Assembly (NCBI GenBank): GCA_016926875.1
Contig: JAFGNU010000073.1
Coordinates: forward strand, 1 to 64,000
Length of the DNA: 64,000 bases
Origin: Anaerolineae bacterium
GTDB lineage: Bacteria; Chloroflexota; Anaerolineae; Aggregatilineales; Aggregatilineaceae
Direction: 5' to 3'
Made by a program: the position numbers and the translations under genes. The notes under the pieces are model-generated. The model worked only from the letters and a program-made list of their open reading frames with translations. It ran no database searches and was not told the origin of the DNA. Shown here piece by piece: positions 1-9,270 of this stretch (position 1 is the stretch's first letter; the number at the start of each line of letters is the position of its first letter).

Positions 1-583
1 CGTCGATCTGGCTTTCGCCGATGTCCGCCGTGCGCAGCACCCGCGCCTTGATGGTCCCCACCCCACCCACCCGTTCGCGCAGATACGGGATCACCGTGGC
101 GGCCAAAATATCCTTCATTTCTTTGGGCACACCGGGCAGGCTGATGACTGTACCCTGCCCGGTTTCCACGATATAACATGGCGCCGTGCCCAGCCGGTTG
201 GGGACCGGGATCGCGCCCGCCGGAAGGTACGCCTGGACGCGGTTATTGTCGCTCATCCGCGCCCGGAACTGGCGAAAGCGCTCCGCGATCTCATCCAGCA
301 GCTCCGGGTGAAATTCCAGTTCGCGGTCGGTCGCGTCGGCGACTGCCTGCCGGGTCATATCGTCCACCGTCGGCCCCAGCCCACCCGTTGTGATCACGAC
401 ATCTGCACGGCTCAATGACTGGCGGACCGCGTCGGTGATGCGCTGGCGGTTGTCGCCCACGGTGATCATGTAAAACACGTTCATGCCGATGTCGCGCAGT
501 TGGCGCGCGATATAGGTCGAGTTCGTATCCACGATCTCGCCCAACAACAACTCGGTCCCGATGCTGATGACTTCAACGTTCAT
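1..583 (-). CDS. cinA: CinA-like competence/damage-inducible protein, N-terminal part (truncated by window edge)
   Basis: Reverse-strand translation from ATG at 583: MNVEVISIGTELLLGEIVDTNSTYIARQLRDIGMNVFYMITVGDNRQRITDAVRQSLSRADVVITTGGLGPTVDD, typical of the CinA/MoaB-like domain. Confidence 0.93.
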   Translation of the reverse strand, partial: MNVEVISIGTELLLGEIVDTNSTYIARQLRDIGMNVFYMITVGDNRQRITDAVRQSLSRADVVITTGGLGPTVDDMTRQAVADATDRELEFHPELLDEIAERFRQFRARMSDNNRVQAYLPAGAIPVPNRLGTAPCYIVETGQGTVISLPGVPKEMKDILAATVIPYLRERVGGVGTIKARVLRTADIGESQID

Positions 584-675
584 AGTGTCTCCCACAGGTA
601 GTGATAAGAGAGCAAAAAACGCACGGCCCTGTCTTCTCAACCGTGCGTCTACACTCAGCCGTATTGTGTTCGGTG

Positions 676-1173
676 TTAGTCGGATTGGGGCGGCGACCAG
701 GTCAAATGCTCGCGAACCTGCAAGTCTGTATTGCGAATCTTCATCGCCAGGTCTGCCGCCAGGTTGCGCATCAGCCGGTAACCAAGCTGCGGGTACGTGT
801 CGCACAGCAGCATCAGCTTATCACGCGGGACGATCAGCAACTGGGTATTGTGCCGCGTGCAGCGTGCCGCTGCCGACCGCAGCCCTTGATCCACCAGCGC
901 CACCTCGCCAAATGACTGTCCGCGCCGCATGGTTGCAATCGTGCGCGGGCCAATGTCGTCATCCTCGCCGATCATCGCCGGGTCAAGCTGAATTTCGACC
1001 TCACCTTCTGCGATCACGTACAGTTCGTCACCGGCAGTGTTTTCCGCGAACACCACGTCCCCGGTCTGGTAGGTACGCTCCTCGCAGATCGACGCGACCA
1101 GTTCAAGCTGTGTATTCGTCAGTTCGTAGAAAATATCCGCATTTTTCAGTATGCTGGTGATGGGCATTGTCAA
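676..1173 (-). CDS. Cyclic nucleotide-binding (Crp-type sensor) domain protein
   Basis: GDVVFAENTAGDELYVIAEGEVEIQ...RRGQSFGEVALVDQGLRSAAARC resembles the cNMP-binding fold; no DNA-binding domain seen. Confidence 0.8.
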   Translation of the reverse strand: MTMPITSILKNADIFYELTNTQLELVASICEERTYQTGDVVFAENTAGDELYVIAEGEVEIQLDPAMIGEDDDIGPRTIATMRRGQSFGEVALVDQGLRSAAARCTRHNTQLLIVPRDKLMLLCDTYPQLGYRLMRNLAADLAMKIRNTDLQVREHLTWSPPQSD

Positions 1174-1279
1174 CTCCAGCCCCTTTGCATTATGTGGTAT
1201 CTGGGCGTGATTGTAGCACGATCACAAAAACCCTGGCAAGATTGGTATATGCAGCCGGATTAAGATCAGGGACACGCAC

Positions 1280-1654
1280 ATGACCGGCCACCGGCAAACC
1301 CTGGGCCAGCGCGCCGAAACCCTGGTAACCAGCCGCTTGCAGCGCGCCGGATATACGATCCTGGCCCGCAACTGGCGGCATGGTACGCTGGGCGAACTGG
1401 ACATCGTCGCCCGGCAGGACGATGAGATCGTGTTTGTCGAGGTGCGCGCGCGGCGTGGGCCGCTGCACGCCGCCGTCGAACAGGCGCTTGCCAGCGTGGA
1501 CGCGCGCAAACAGGCGCGGCTGGTCGCCCTGGCCGAAGCCTACCTGTCGGCGCACGACATGCACAACACCGCCTGCCGGATCGACGTGGCCGCCGTTGGC
1601 TGCCAGGATGGTAAACTGGTAGTGGAGGTGATCAAAAATGCAGTCGGCTGGTAG
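1280..1654 (+). CDS. YraN/UPF0102 family endonuclease-like protein
   Basis: GQRAETLVTSRLQRAGYTILARNWRHGTLGELDIVARQDDEIVFVEVRAR is the canonical YraN signature. Confidence 0.92.
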   Translation: MTGHRQTLGQRAETLVTSRLQRAGYTILARNWRHGTLGELDIVARQDDEIVFVEVRARRGPLHAAVEQALASVDARKQARLVALAEAYLSAHDMHNTACRIDVAAVGCQDGKLVVEVIKNAVGW

Positions 1655-2699
1655 TCAAACCATCAGCGCGCTGCCAACCGCAGCCCACCGCGCCGTGTCT
1701 GCCCGCGCACAGCCTGATACATCACCCGATCCCATCCCCGATCCGGCGCCGGACCAGATCAGCCCCCTGCCCGGCTCGCCCCTGGTTGTGATCCTCGGCC
1801 CGACGGCGTGCGGCAAAACCGCGCTTTCGATCCCACTCGCGCAGGCAGTGAACGGTGAGATTGTGTGCGCCGACAGCCGCCAGATATACCGGGGCATGGA
1901 CATCGGCACCGCCAAGCCCACGCCCGCCGAACGCGCCGCCGTCCCCCATCACCTGCTGGACGTGGTCACGCCGGACCAGACATATACCCTGGCCGAGTAC
2001 CAGCGCGCCGCTTACGATACCATCAATACCATTCACGCGCAGGGCAAGCTGCCGCTGCTGGTCGGCGGCACCGGGCAGTATATCACCGCCGTGGTCGAGG
2101 GCTGGGGCATCCCTGAAGTGCCGCCTAACCCCGATCTGCGCGCCGAACTCGAAGCGTTTGCCGAACTCTACGGCGCCCGCGCCCTGCATGACCGCCTGCA
2201 CACCCACGATCCCGCCGCCGCCGACCGGATCGATTACCGCAACGTGCGACGTGTCATCCGGGCGCTGGAAGTCTACCTGGAAACCGGCACGCCGATCTCC
2301 GTCTTGCAGCGCAAACAGCCGCCGCCGTACCGCATCCTATTGCTGGGCCTGACCCTGCCGCGCGAGGTGCTCTACCAGCGCGCCGACGACCGCATCGACC
2401 GGATGCTGGCGGACGGCCTGCTGGATGAGGTTCGCGCTCTGCTGGAAGCGGGCTATACTTGGACATGTCCGGCCATGAGCGGACTGGGCTATGCGCAGTG
2501 GCAGCTTTACCTGGACGGTGCCACGTCCTATGATGAGGCAGTCGCCGCCATCCGGCGCGAAACGCGCGCCTACATCCGCCGTCAGGATACCTGGTTCAAG
2601 GGACACGACACCGGGACATACTGGCTCGATCAAGCACAGATCATCCCGGCAGCAGTGGTGAGGCTGGTCCATCACTGGCTTGCCAACGAAGGAGCATAA
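1638..2699 (+). CDS. miaA: tRNA dimethylallyltransferase
   Basis: VVILGPTACGKTALSIPLAQ, DSRQIYRGMDIGTAKP, LLVGGTGQYI, RRVIRALEVY. Confidence 0.96.
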   Translation: MQSAGSQTISALPTAAHRAVSARAQPDTSPDPIPDPAPDQISPLPGSPLVVILGPTACGKTALSIPLAQAVNGEIVCADSRQIYRGMDIGTAKPTPAERAAVPHHLLDVVTPDQTYTLAEYQRAAYDTINTIHAQGKLPLLVGGTGQYITAVVEGWGIPEVPPNPDLRAELEAFAELYGARALHDRLHTHDPAAADRIDYRNVRRVIRALEVYLETGTPISVLQRKQPPPYRILLLGLTLPREVLYQRADDRIDRMLADGLLDEVRALLEAGYTWTCPAMSGLGYAQWQLYLDGATSYDEAVAAIRRETRAYIRRQDTWFKGHDTGTYWLDQAQIIPAAVVRLVHHWLANEGA

Positions 2700-3451
2700 T
2701 GGGCATGGCACGCAGACGAACGCAGCAGAGCAGGTGGGGCCTCGGCGGGCGGATCAGCTCAGTTGACCGCCGGACAACCGGGATCGGCGTGGCCGCCGTG
2801 ATCCTGCTGCTGGCGCTCGTTATGCCGCGCGTCTACCCGGCAGCCAAGCAAGGCCCGACGTGCTCCGACCTGGCGCCCCCGATTGGCGGCAACAACCGCT
2901 CGATCCTGGCGCAAACCGGCAGCGACCGGCAAAGCCTGGACCTGAACCTTTCCCTGGAAAACGACACCATCCGGATAAACGAACCACTCCAGGTGCGGCT
3001 GACGTTTGTCAACGAGGACAGCGGCCCGGTTATCCTGTATCTGAACCCGCTTACGCCGTCCCTCAGCCGCTACGAGGGCAGCGCAGGTATCACGTTTGAG
3101 ATCACGCGCATCGATACCAACGTGGCGCTGGTCGATCCCGTCGCGCCGCCCGCCCCGCCGACGACGTTTGATCCCGACGAAGAACTGCACCTGCTGGGCG
3201 CGCGCGCCCGCTGCACCGAAACGTTTGAGTTCTCCGCGACCAAGCTCCAGTCAATTGGACTGGCGCAGGGCGAGTACCGCATTCGCGCCTTTTATCGCAA
3301 CAACAACCCCGGCGATCCCGCCCCGATCCGTCCTGCCAACGCGACCGCCACGCCCGCCTACTTTGACCAGGGCGTCTGGACCGGGGATGTATCATCCGAG
3401 GAAGTGATCTTCACCGTCATCCAGCCGGGAGCCAGCACGCCCGTCCCGTGA
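2699..3451 (+). CDS. Membrane-anchored hypothetical protein with beta-sandwich-like extracellular region
   Basis: N-terminal TM (GIGVAAVILLLALVMPRVY) then LSLENDTIRINEPLQVRLTFVNEDSGPVILYLNP. Start overlaps the miaA stop. Confidence 0.6.
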   Translation: MGMARRRTQQSRWGLGGRISSVDRRTTGIGVAAVILLLALVMPRVYPAAKQGPTCSDLAPPIGGNNRSILAQTGSDRQSLDLNLSLENDTIRINEPLQVRLTFVNEDSGPVILYLNPLTPSLSRYEGSAGITFEITRIDTNVALVDPVAPPAPPTTFDPDEELHLLGARARCTETFEFSATKLQSIGLAQGEYRIRAFYRNNNPGDPAPIRPANATATPAYFDQGVWTGDVSSEEVIFTVIQPGASTPVP

Positions 3452-3461
3452 TGAGGCGCGC

Positions 3462-4274
3462 TTATTCTCTGCCGGGCCGCGAATCCAGGCTGCCCGCCAG
3501 CAGGTTGATAGCCAGCACCGTCAAACTGAGCGCAGCACCGGGCGCTGTCGCCACCCAGGGCGCGGTACGGAACGCCGCCCGCCCGTCGGCCAGCATCACG
3601 CCCCAGTCCGGCGCGGACAGGTCGCCCCCATAGCCCAGGAACATCAGCGCCGCGCTGTTCAGGATCGCCCAGCTCAGCATCACGCCCGCGAAGGCCAGCA
3701 GCGGCGGGGCAATCGTCGGCAGCACATGCCGCCACAGAATGCCAGCCGGTCCCGCCCCGGCAGCCCGCGCCGCTTCGATGAACATGCGGGTCCGTGCTTC
3801 GAGCACCGCCGCCCGCGTCACCCGCGCATAGGCCGGGATGCCCGCGATCCCCACCGCCAGCGCGATCTGGATCGCTCCGCTGCCCAACAGCGCCACCAGC
3901 GCCAGCGCCAGCAGCAGCGCCGGAAACGCCAGCAGCGCATCCATCAGGATCATCAGCGCCCGGTCGATCCAGCCGCCAAAGTAGCCCGCCGCCAGCCCGG
4001 TGATCAGGCCCGGCAGCAGGGTCACGCCGACTGTCAGCAGCGCCACGCCCAATGTACGCCGCCCGCCGTACAGCGTCCGGCTGTACACGTCCCGGCCTAA
4101 CAGGTCCGTCCCAAATAGATGCTGCCACGAGGGGGATACAAGCTCCGCGCCGGTTGTGGCGTCGCGCGGATCGGTGCCGGTCAGCAGGGGCGCCAGGATC
4201 GACAGCAATACGATCAGCCCTAACAATCCCGCTGCCACCCGCCGCCGGTGGTTTGTGGTTCGCGCCGCTATCAT
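3462..4274 (-). CDS. ABC transporter permease, DppC/OppC type
   Basis: PSWQHLFGTDLLGRDVYSRTLYGGRRTLGVALL plus a BPD-type permease EAA-like region. Confidence 0.92.
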   Translation of the reverse strand: MIAARTTNHRRRVAAGLLGLIVLLSILAPLLTGTDPRDATTGAELVSPSWQHLFGTDLLGRDVYSRTLYGGRRTLGVALLTVGVTLLPGLITGLAAGYFGGWIDRALMILMDALLAFPALLLALALVALLGSGAIQIALAVGIAGIPAYARVTRAAVLEARTRMFIEAARAAGAGPAGILWRHVLPTIAPPLLAFAGVMLSWAILNSAALMFLGYGGDLSAPDWGVMLADGRAAFRTAPWVATAPGAALSLTVLAINLLAGSLDSRPGRE

Positions 4275-4277
4275 GGC

Positions 4278-5201
4278 TCACCGGTCCATCCGCACGCGCG
4301 GATCGATCAGCCCGTACAGCACGTCCGCCAGCGCGTTGATCAGGCTGTAAGTCACCGCCGACAGCGCCACCAGCCCTTGAATCACCGGGTAATCGCGCGT
4401 GTCGATGGCCGCCAGCAGCACCTTGCCCAGCCCGCGCCGCGCGAAGATCATCTCGGTGATGACCGTGCCGCCCAGCAAAAAACCCAGTTGCAGCGCCACC
4501 ACCGCCGTCACCGGCAGCAGCCCAACCCGCAGAATGTGATCCAGCACGTCGCTTTCCGGCAGGCCCTTCGCCCGCGCCGTCCGTATGAAGTCCATCGCCG
4601 CCGCAGCCCGGATGCTGCCCGCCGTCACGCGCGCAATACTGCCCGCCGTGTGGAAGCCCAGCACGCACACCGGCAGGATCAAATAGCGCACGCCGCGCCC
4701 GCCCACGCCCGGCAGCACGTCGAGCACTGTCGTAAACAGGTAAATCGCCAGCGTGCCCGTCCAGTACACCGGTGTAGACAGCGCCAGCGATGCGATCCCC
4801 TCGGCGGCATAGCGCACGCCCGCCGGTCGCCCGACCCCGCTCAACACGCCCAGCCCTACCCCCAGCGCCACCGCTACCAGCAGCGCCCCACCTGCCAGTG
4901 CCGCCGTGGGACCGAGGTTTTGCGCAATCATCTCACTGACCGGCTGGCCGGATACCAGCGATTCACCCAGATCACCGCGCAGCACGTCCGCCAGATAGAG
5001 CGCGTACTGCTGCCAGACCGGGTCATCCAGGCCGAGTGCTAACCGCCGCGCCGCGATCTCGGCGTCCGACGCGCCCGCGCGGGCCATCGTCGCATCCAGC
5101 GCATCGCCCGGCAGCCAGCGCAGCACCCCAAACGCCAGGCTGACTGCCAGCCACGCGACCAGGATTGCCGCGCCGAACCGCTGCAAAGCATACGCGATCA
5201 T
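4278..5201 (-). CDS. ABC transporter permease, DppB/OppB type
   Basis: MIAYALQRFGAAILVAWLAVSLAFGVLRWLPGDAL. Start placed at 5201 because the longer ORF overlaps the upstream gene. Confidence 0.92.
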   Translation of the reverse strand: MIAYALQRFGAAILVAWLAVSLAFGVLRWLPGDALDATMARAGASDAEIAARRLALGLDDPVWQQYALYLADVLRGDLGESLVSGQPVSEMIAQNLGPTAALAGGALLVAVALGVGLGVLSGVGRPAGVRYAAEGIASLALSTPVYWTGTLAIYLFTTVLDVLPGVGGRGVRYLILPVCVLGFHTAGSIARVTAGSIRAAAAMDFIRTARAKGLPESDVLDHILRVGLLPVTAVVALQLGFLLGGTVITEMIFARRGLGKVLLAAIDTRDYPVIQGLVALSAVTYSLINALADVLYGLIDPRVRMDR

Positions 5202-5214
5202 CGCCGGGGATGAG

Positions 5215-6858
5215 TTACGAGGTAAGCTGCAAGTTGCGCAGCAGCGGCCACCAGCCCTGCGCACTGAAAATCACGCCGTCCAGCCGCGCCGATGTACCGT
5301 TCAGGTTGATGTACTCACGGATCGGCAGCACCACCGCCTGCTCCATGATGCGAAGCTGCGCCGCCGCATACAACTGCGCGCGGGCGTCGTCGGCGTTTTG
5401 CCGGATTCCTTCGGCCAGCCAGCCGTCCAGTTCGGGATCGCTGATGCCGGACCAGTTGCGCGCCCCATCGCTGCGGTAAAACTGGTCCAGGATGCTGGCA
5501 TCCACGCCAAAGTCGTACATCCCGATCAGGTTGTATTCGCCCGCGTTGGCATATTCGAGCAGCGTCGGATAATCCGGCACCTGGATCAATTCGAGATCGA
5601 TCCCCAGGTCGCGCCACTGGCTCTGGATTAACTGTGCTACGTCCGCCATCTGGTTCCAGGAAGCAAACACCATCGTCAGCGCCAGCGGTTCGCCGTCCAG
5701 GTCCAGGATGCCGTCGGCGTCCGTATCCGCATAGCCAAGCCCTTCCAGCAGCGAGCGCGCGTAGCCCGTGTCATATGGGTACAGCCGCTCAACTTCGGGG
5801 CTATAAAACGGCGTGACCGATACCAGCGGCCCGTAGGCAACCGGCGATTGTCCCTGAAACACTGCGTCACTGATCGCCGTGCGGTTGGTGGCGTACAACA
5901 GCGCCTGCCGGATCATGAATTCATCGGTCGGTGCGCGCCGGGTGTTGATAAAAAACTGCTGCGGCGTGCCCGCAATCGGCGTGCGGAGGATGCGCAGCGC
6001 CGTGTTACCGGCCAGCAGTTCCGCGTCGGTCGGCAGCAGTTCACCGATCATCTGCACATCACCACCCTCTAACGCGAGGCTGCGCGTGGGCGGATCGGTG
6101 TAGAAGCGAAATTCGACCGTGTCTACCGACTGGTCACTGGCAGGCGCATAAAACACCGGTCCCCATGCATAATCCTCGTTGCGCCGCAGCACGATCCGGT
6201 CGCCGGGCACAAATTCCACCAGCTTGTATGGTCCGGTCCCGACCTGGTGCCACTGGTACGAGTTTTTAGTCTGCTCTCTCAAAGCTGTCGGGCTGGCGAT
6301 ACCCAGGTACACCTGGCTCAGCGCATCCAGCAGCGGCGCGTAGGGTTCCGACAGGCTGAGCCGGATCGTGTACTCATCTACGATTTCGTAGCCGGTGTAC
6401 GGTCCCAGCAAAAAGCGCGCTTTCTGCGATCCGATCTCCGGGTCCATAATCCGGTTCAGGTTCGCGCCAACCGCCGCCGCATCAAAGCGCGTCCCGTCGT
6501 GGAATGTTACATCCCGGCGCAGCGAAAACGTCCACGCCAGGCCGTCGTCCGCCATCGTCCATGTTTCCGCCAGCCCAGGCACAAAGCCCATCGTCTGCGG
6601 GTGGCGGTAGATCAGCGTGTCGTAGACCGAATAAAACGGGATGCCAAGCTCGTTCGACAGGTGAATATGCGGGTCAAAGCCGGACGGGTTCAACGTCAGC
6701 CCGTAGACAATCTTATTCCCGGCGTCCTCGTCGGACTCCGCATCGTCGTGCAGGGCCAGCAGCCCTACCACTGCCATACCCAGGCAGCACACCAGCATCA
6801 GCACGCCCAACACGCCCAGGCGCGCCGGTGCACGTTTTCGGATCGGTTCAAAGCTCAT
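5215..6858 (-). CDS. ABC transporter substrate-binding protein, family 5 (peptide/nickel type)
   Basis: IVYGLTLNPSGFDPHIHLSNELG...WTFSLRRDVTFHDGTRFDAAAVGANLNRI; upstream of the two permeases. Confidence 0.93.
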   Translation of the reverse strand: MSFEPIRKRAPARLGVLGVLMLVCCLGMAVVGLLALHDDAESDEDAGNKIVYGLTLNPSGFDPHIHLSNELGIPFYSVYDTLIYRHPQTMGFVPGLAETWTMADDGLAWTFSLRRDVTFHDGTRFDAAAVGANLNRIMDPEIGSQKARFLLGPYTGYEIVDEYTIRLSLSEPYAPLLDALSQVYLGIASPTALREQTKNSYQWHQVGTGPYKLVEFVPGDRIVLRRNEDYAWGPVFYAPASDQSVDTVEFRFYTDPPTRSLALEGGDVQMIGELLPTDAELLAGNTALRILRTPIAGTPQQFFINTRRAPTDEFMIRQALLYATNRTAISDAVFQGQSPVAYGPLVSVTPFYSPEVERLYPYDTGYARSLLEGLGYADTDADGILDLDGEPLALTMVFASWNQMADVAQLIQSQWRDLGIDLELIQVPDYPTLLEYANAGEYNLIGMYDFGVDASILDQFYRSDGARNWSGISDPELDGWLAEGIRQNADDARAQLYAAAQLRIMEQAVVLPIREYINLNGTSARLDGVIFSAQGWWPLLRNLQLTS

Positions 6859-6883
6859 AACTGACTAAACTGCCTCGCTCGTC

Positions 6884-7600
6884 TTACGCCTGCGGTTGCC
6901 GCCCCACGTACAGCCCGCGCCCGGTCAACCCGTCTGCGTCATAGATCACATCCAGGCCGCTGTTTTGGAACGCTTTCAGGTATTCTTCGTGCGTGAACAG
7001 GCCGAGTTCGTGATTCTCGGTGAAATACTCGATCCCGTCCGGCGTAGCCACCAGGAAATGAAACACATTGCGGCTGATAGAGTCGTCGCGCTCGCTGATC
7101 GTTACCCGCGCCACCTTCAGGTCGGGCCGGTTTACAAAGTTGGCGTGTACGCTGCCGGGATGCCAGTCGTCCGGTGCGAACCAGGGTTCGATGATCACCA
7201 GCCCGCCCGGTTTGATATGGCGGCTCATTGTACCCAACGCTAACCCCAGCCGGTCCACTGTCCGCACGTAGCCAATCGCGCTGAACAGGCAGGTGATCAC
7301 ATCCACCTGTTCGCCCAGCTCAAAATCGACCATGTCAGCTTCGAAGAACGGCACATCCGGGCAGCGCTGCCGGGCAGCGTCCAGCAACCCAGGGCTGATA
7401 TCCAGCCCGCTGACCGTGTAATGCTGCCGCAGGTATTCAAGATGCCGCCCGGTGCCGCACGCCACGTCAAGCAGGTTTTTGCCCTCGCTGCGTCCATATT
7501 GTTCGATCCGGGTGTGGATGATCTGCGCCTCGCGCTCGTAATCTTTATAATCGTAGATGGCATCGTACCAGGCGGCTGATTTGTCGAATGAATCACACAT
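6884..7600 (-). CDS. Class I SAM-dependent methyltransferase
   Basis: NLLDVACGTGRHLEYLRQHYTVSGLDISPGLLDAARQRCPD. Confidence 0.9.
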   Translation of the reverse strand: MCDSFDKSAAWYDAIYDYKDYEREAQIIHTRIEQYGRSEGKNLLDVACGTGRHLEYLRQHYTVSGLDISPGLLDAARQRCPDVPFFEADMVDFELGEQVDVITCLFSAIGYVRTVDRLGLALGTMSRHIKPGGLVIIEPWFAPDDWHPGSVHANFVNRPDLKVARVTISERDDSISRNVFHFLVATPDGIEYFTENHELGLFTHEEYLKAFQNSGLDVIYDADGLTGRGLYVGRQPQA

Positions 7601-7759
7601 ATAGACTCCAGATGCTCACCACCAGAACATATCAAGCGCCAAGGCGCTAAGTGATTGATGGGCACACTCCCGGCGGCGCGGTAAAATCCACCGGGAAGCA
7701 GTTGGGTGAGTCTACCACTGCCCCCGCCTGTAATCAATAGATACACAGGAGCATGAGGT

Positions 7760-8665
7760 TTGTCATTTGAACCGATCCTGCTCGCGCCGGAAGAAGAACC
7801 GGAAGAGCTATACCCCTACCGGCGCGTCTGGCGGACAAGCTGGCTGGAAGTTGGCGTTCTGCTGATCGCCGTGCTGACCATCTACGTGCTGACCGACTTC
7901 CTCGGCGCCCTGCCCCCGGACCTGAGCGACAGGCTGCCCAAGCTTGGCGTCGCGCTGCTGCCATTGGCTGCGTGGTTCGTCTTTTCGTACCGGGGTGAGC
8001 GCCGCGCCCTTCAGCCGCGCGCCGGACTGGTCGGCACGTTGATCCTGGGGGCGCTGGTTGCCAATGGCATCGCTGTCCCGCTTGAAGAACGCCTCTTTAC
8101 CCCGGACCGCTGGCTGCTGTCCGCCGGTTTTTTTGGACGCGTGCTGGGTTACATGTTCACCCTGGGCGTCACTGCCGAATTCCTGAAATACGCCGTCCTG
8201 CGCTACACCGTCTGGCCGCGCCACTTTAACCAGCGCCTGGACGGGGTAGCTTATGCACTGGCGGCTGCGATTGGTTTCGCGGGCGTGTATAACGTGCGTT
8301 TTGCGCTCTATACCGACGCCACCCTGAACGCGACCGCTCTCCGTGTCGCAAGCACCACGCTGTCACAACTTGCCGTCGCGCCGGTCATGGGCTTTTTCCT
8401 GGTCGAACTGCTGATCGGGCGCAAACCGATTGCCTGGTTGCCGATAGGGCTGTTCCTGGCCTCGTTTCTCAGCGGGCTGTATTACGCCTTCCGAGGCATC
8501 GCCATCATCAGCGGTCTGAACGTCGGGGCAACAGGCAGTTCGCCGGTTCGCGGCCTGGCGCTGGCTTTTGGACTGGTAGCAATCGTGTTTATCTCGATGG
8601 CATTCATCATCGAAAGCGCGGATACCCGGATGGAAGCGCTCACCGGGCGGCGGGAGGCGCTATGA
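7760..8665 (+). CDS. Polytopic membrane protein, PrsW-protease-like
   Basis: TTG start; multiple TMs; GVTAEFLKYAVLRYTVW and RLDGVAYALAAAIGFAGVYN resemble PrsW motif regions. Confidence 0.6.
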   Translation: MSFEPILLAPEEEPEELYPYRRVWRTSWLEVGVLLIAVLTIYVLTDFLGALPPDLSDRLPKLGVALLPLAAWFVFSYRGERRALQPRAGLVGTLILGALVANGIAVPLEERLFTPDRWLLSAGFFGRVLGYMFTLGVTAEFLKYAVLRYTVWPRHFNQRLDGVAYALAAAIGFAGVYNVRFALYTDATLNATALRVASTTLSQLAVAPVMGFFLVELLIGRKPIAWLPIGLFLASFLSGLYYAFRGIAIISGLNVGATGSSPVRGLALAFGLVAIVFISMAFIIESADTRMEALTGRREAL

Positions 8666-9270
8666 GCGATTACCTGATCCGCGACGACGCCGCGCCCGGC
8701 CTGACCTTTACCCAGCGCTGGAACAGCTACCTGGCTGTGGCAACGGTGCTGCTGATGCTGGCCTTTGGCTTAACGCTGCGCAACAATGCCCTGAACGCTA
8801 CCCAAACCTTCGAAGACCTCGAAGCAGGCGTCCGGGCGCAGCTTCCGCGCGGCTGGCTGCTGGATGCTGAAAGCGCCGATTACGTCTTCCGCGCCGAAAA
8901 CCCCGACGCGCTGCCGTTCAAGACGCTGCTCCAGGTGTCGGTGCTGCCCATCGGGTCGGACGCGACACCGCGTAATGTGCTGGACATTCTGGACATCCAG
9001 CGCGCCACCCGGTTTTCCGCCTACCGCGTCATCTCGCGCACCGAGGAAACCCTGCGCGACGGCTCCGACGCAATCCGCATGACCTACGCCTACACCCAGG
9101 AAGAACGCAACCCGTTTCTAGAAAGCGTCCCCGTCGTGGTACAGGGTGTAGACGTGGTTGTTCTGCGCCGCTCACAGGCGGTCGTGATCACCTACCGCGA
9201 AGAGCGCAGCGCGTTCGAAAACAACCTGTATTACTTCGAAAACCTGCTGCAAAGCGTGGAAATATTCTGA
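8662..9270 (+). CDS. Hypothetical single-TM protein
   Basis: ATGA overlap with the upstream gene; one TM near the N-terminus; no recognised family. Confidence 0.65.
   Translation: MSDYLIRDDAAPGLTFTQRWNSYLAVATVLLMLAFGLTLRNNALNATQTFEDLEAGVRAQLPRGWLLDAESADYVFRAENPDALPFKTLLQVSVLPIGSDATPRNVLDILDIQRATRFSAYRVISRTEETLRDGSDAIRMTYAYTQEERNPFLESVPVVVQGVDVVVLRRSQAVVITYREERSAFENNLYYFENLLQSVEIF

Noticed and set aside
3358-4668. 436-aa minus ORF overlapping the ABC permeases
   Set aside because: Gly/Arg/Ala-rich out-of-frame reading of the permease genes.
7630-7660. CAAGCGCCAAGGCGCTAAG palindrome before the PrsW-like gene
   Set aside because: Short GCGCC palindrome, seen once here; insufficient evidence for a regulatory element.
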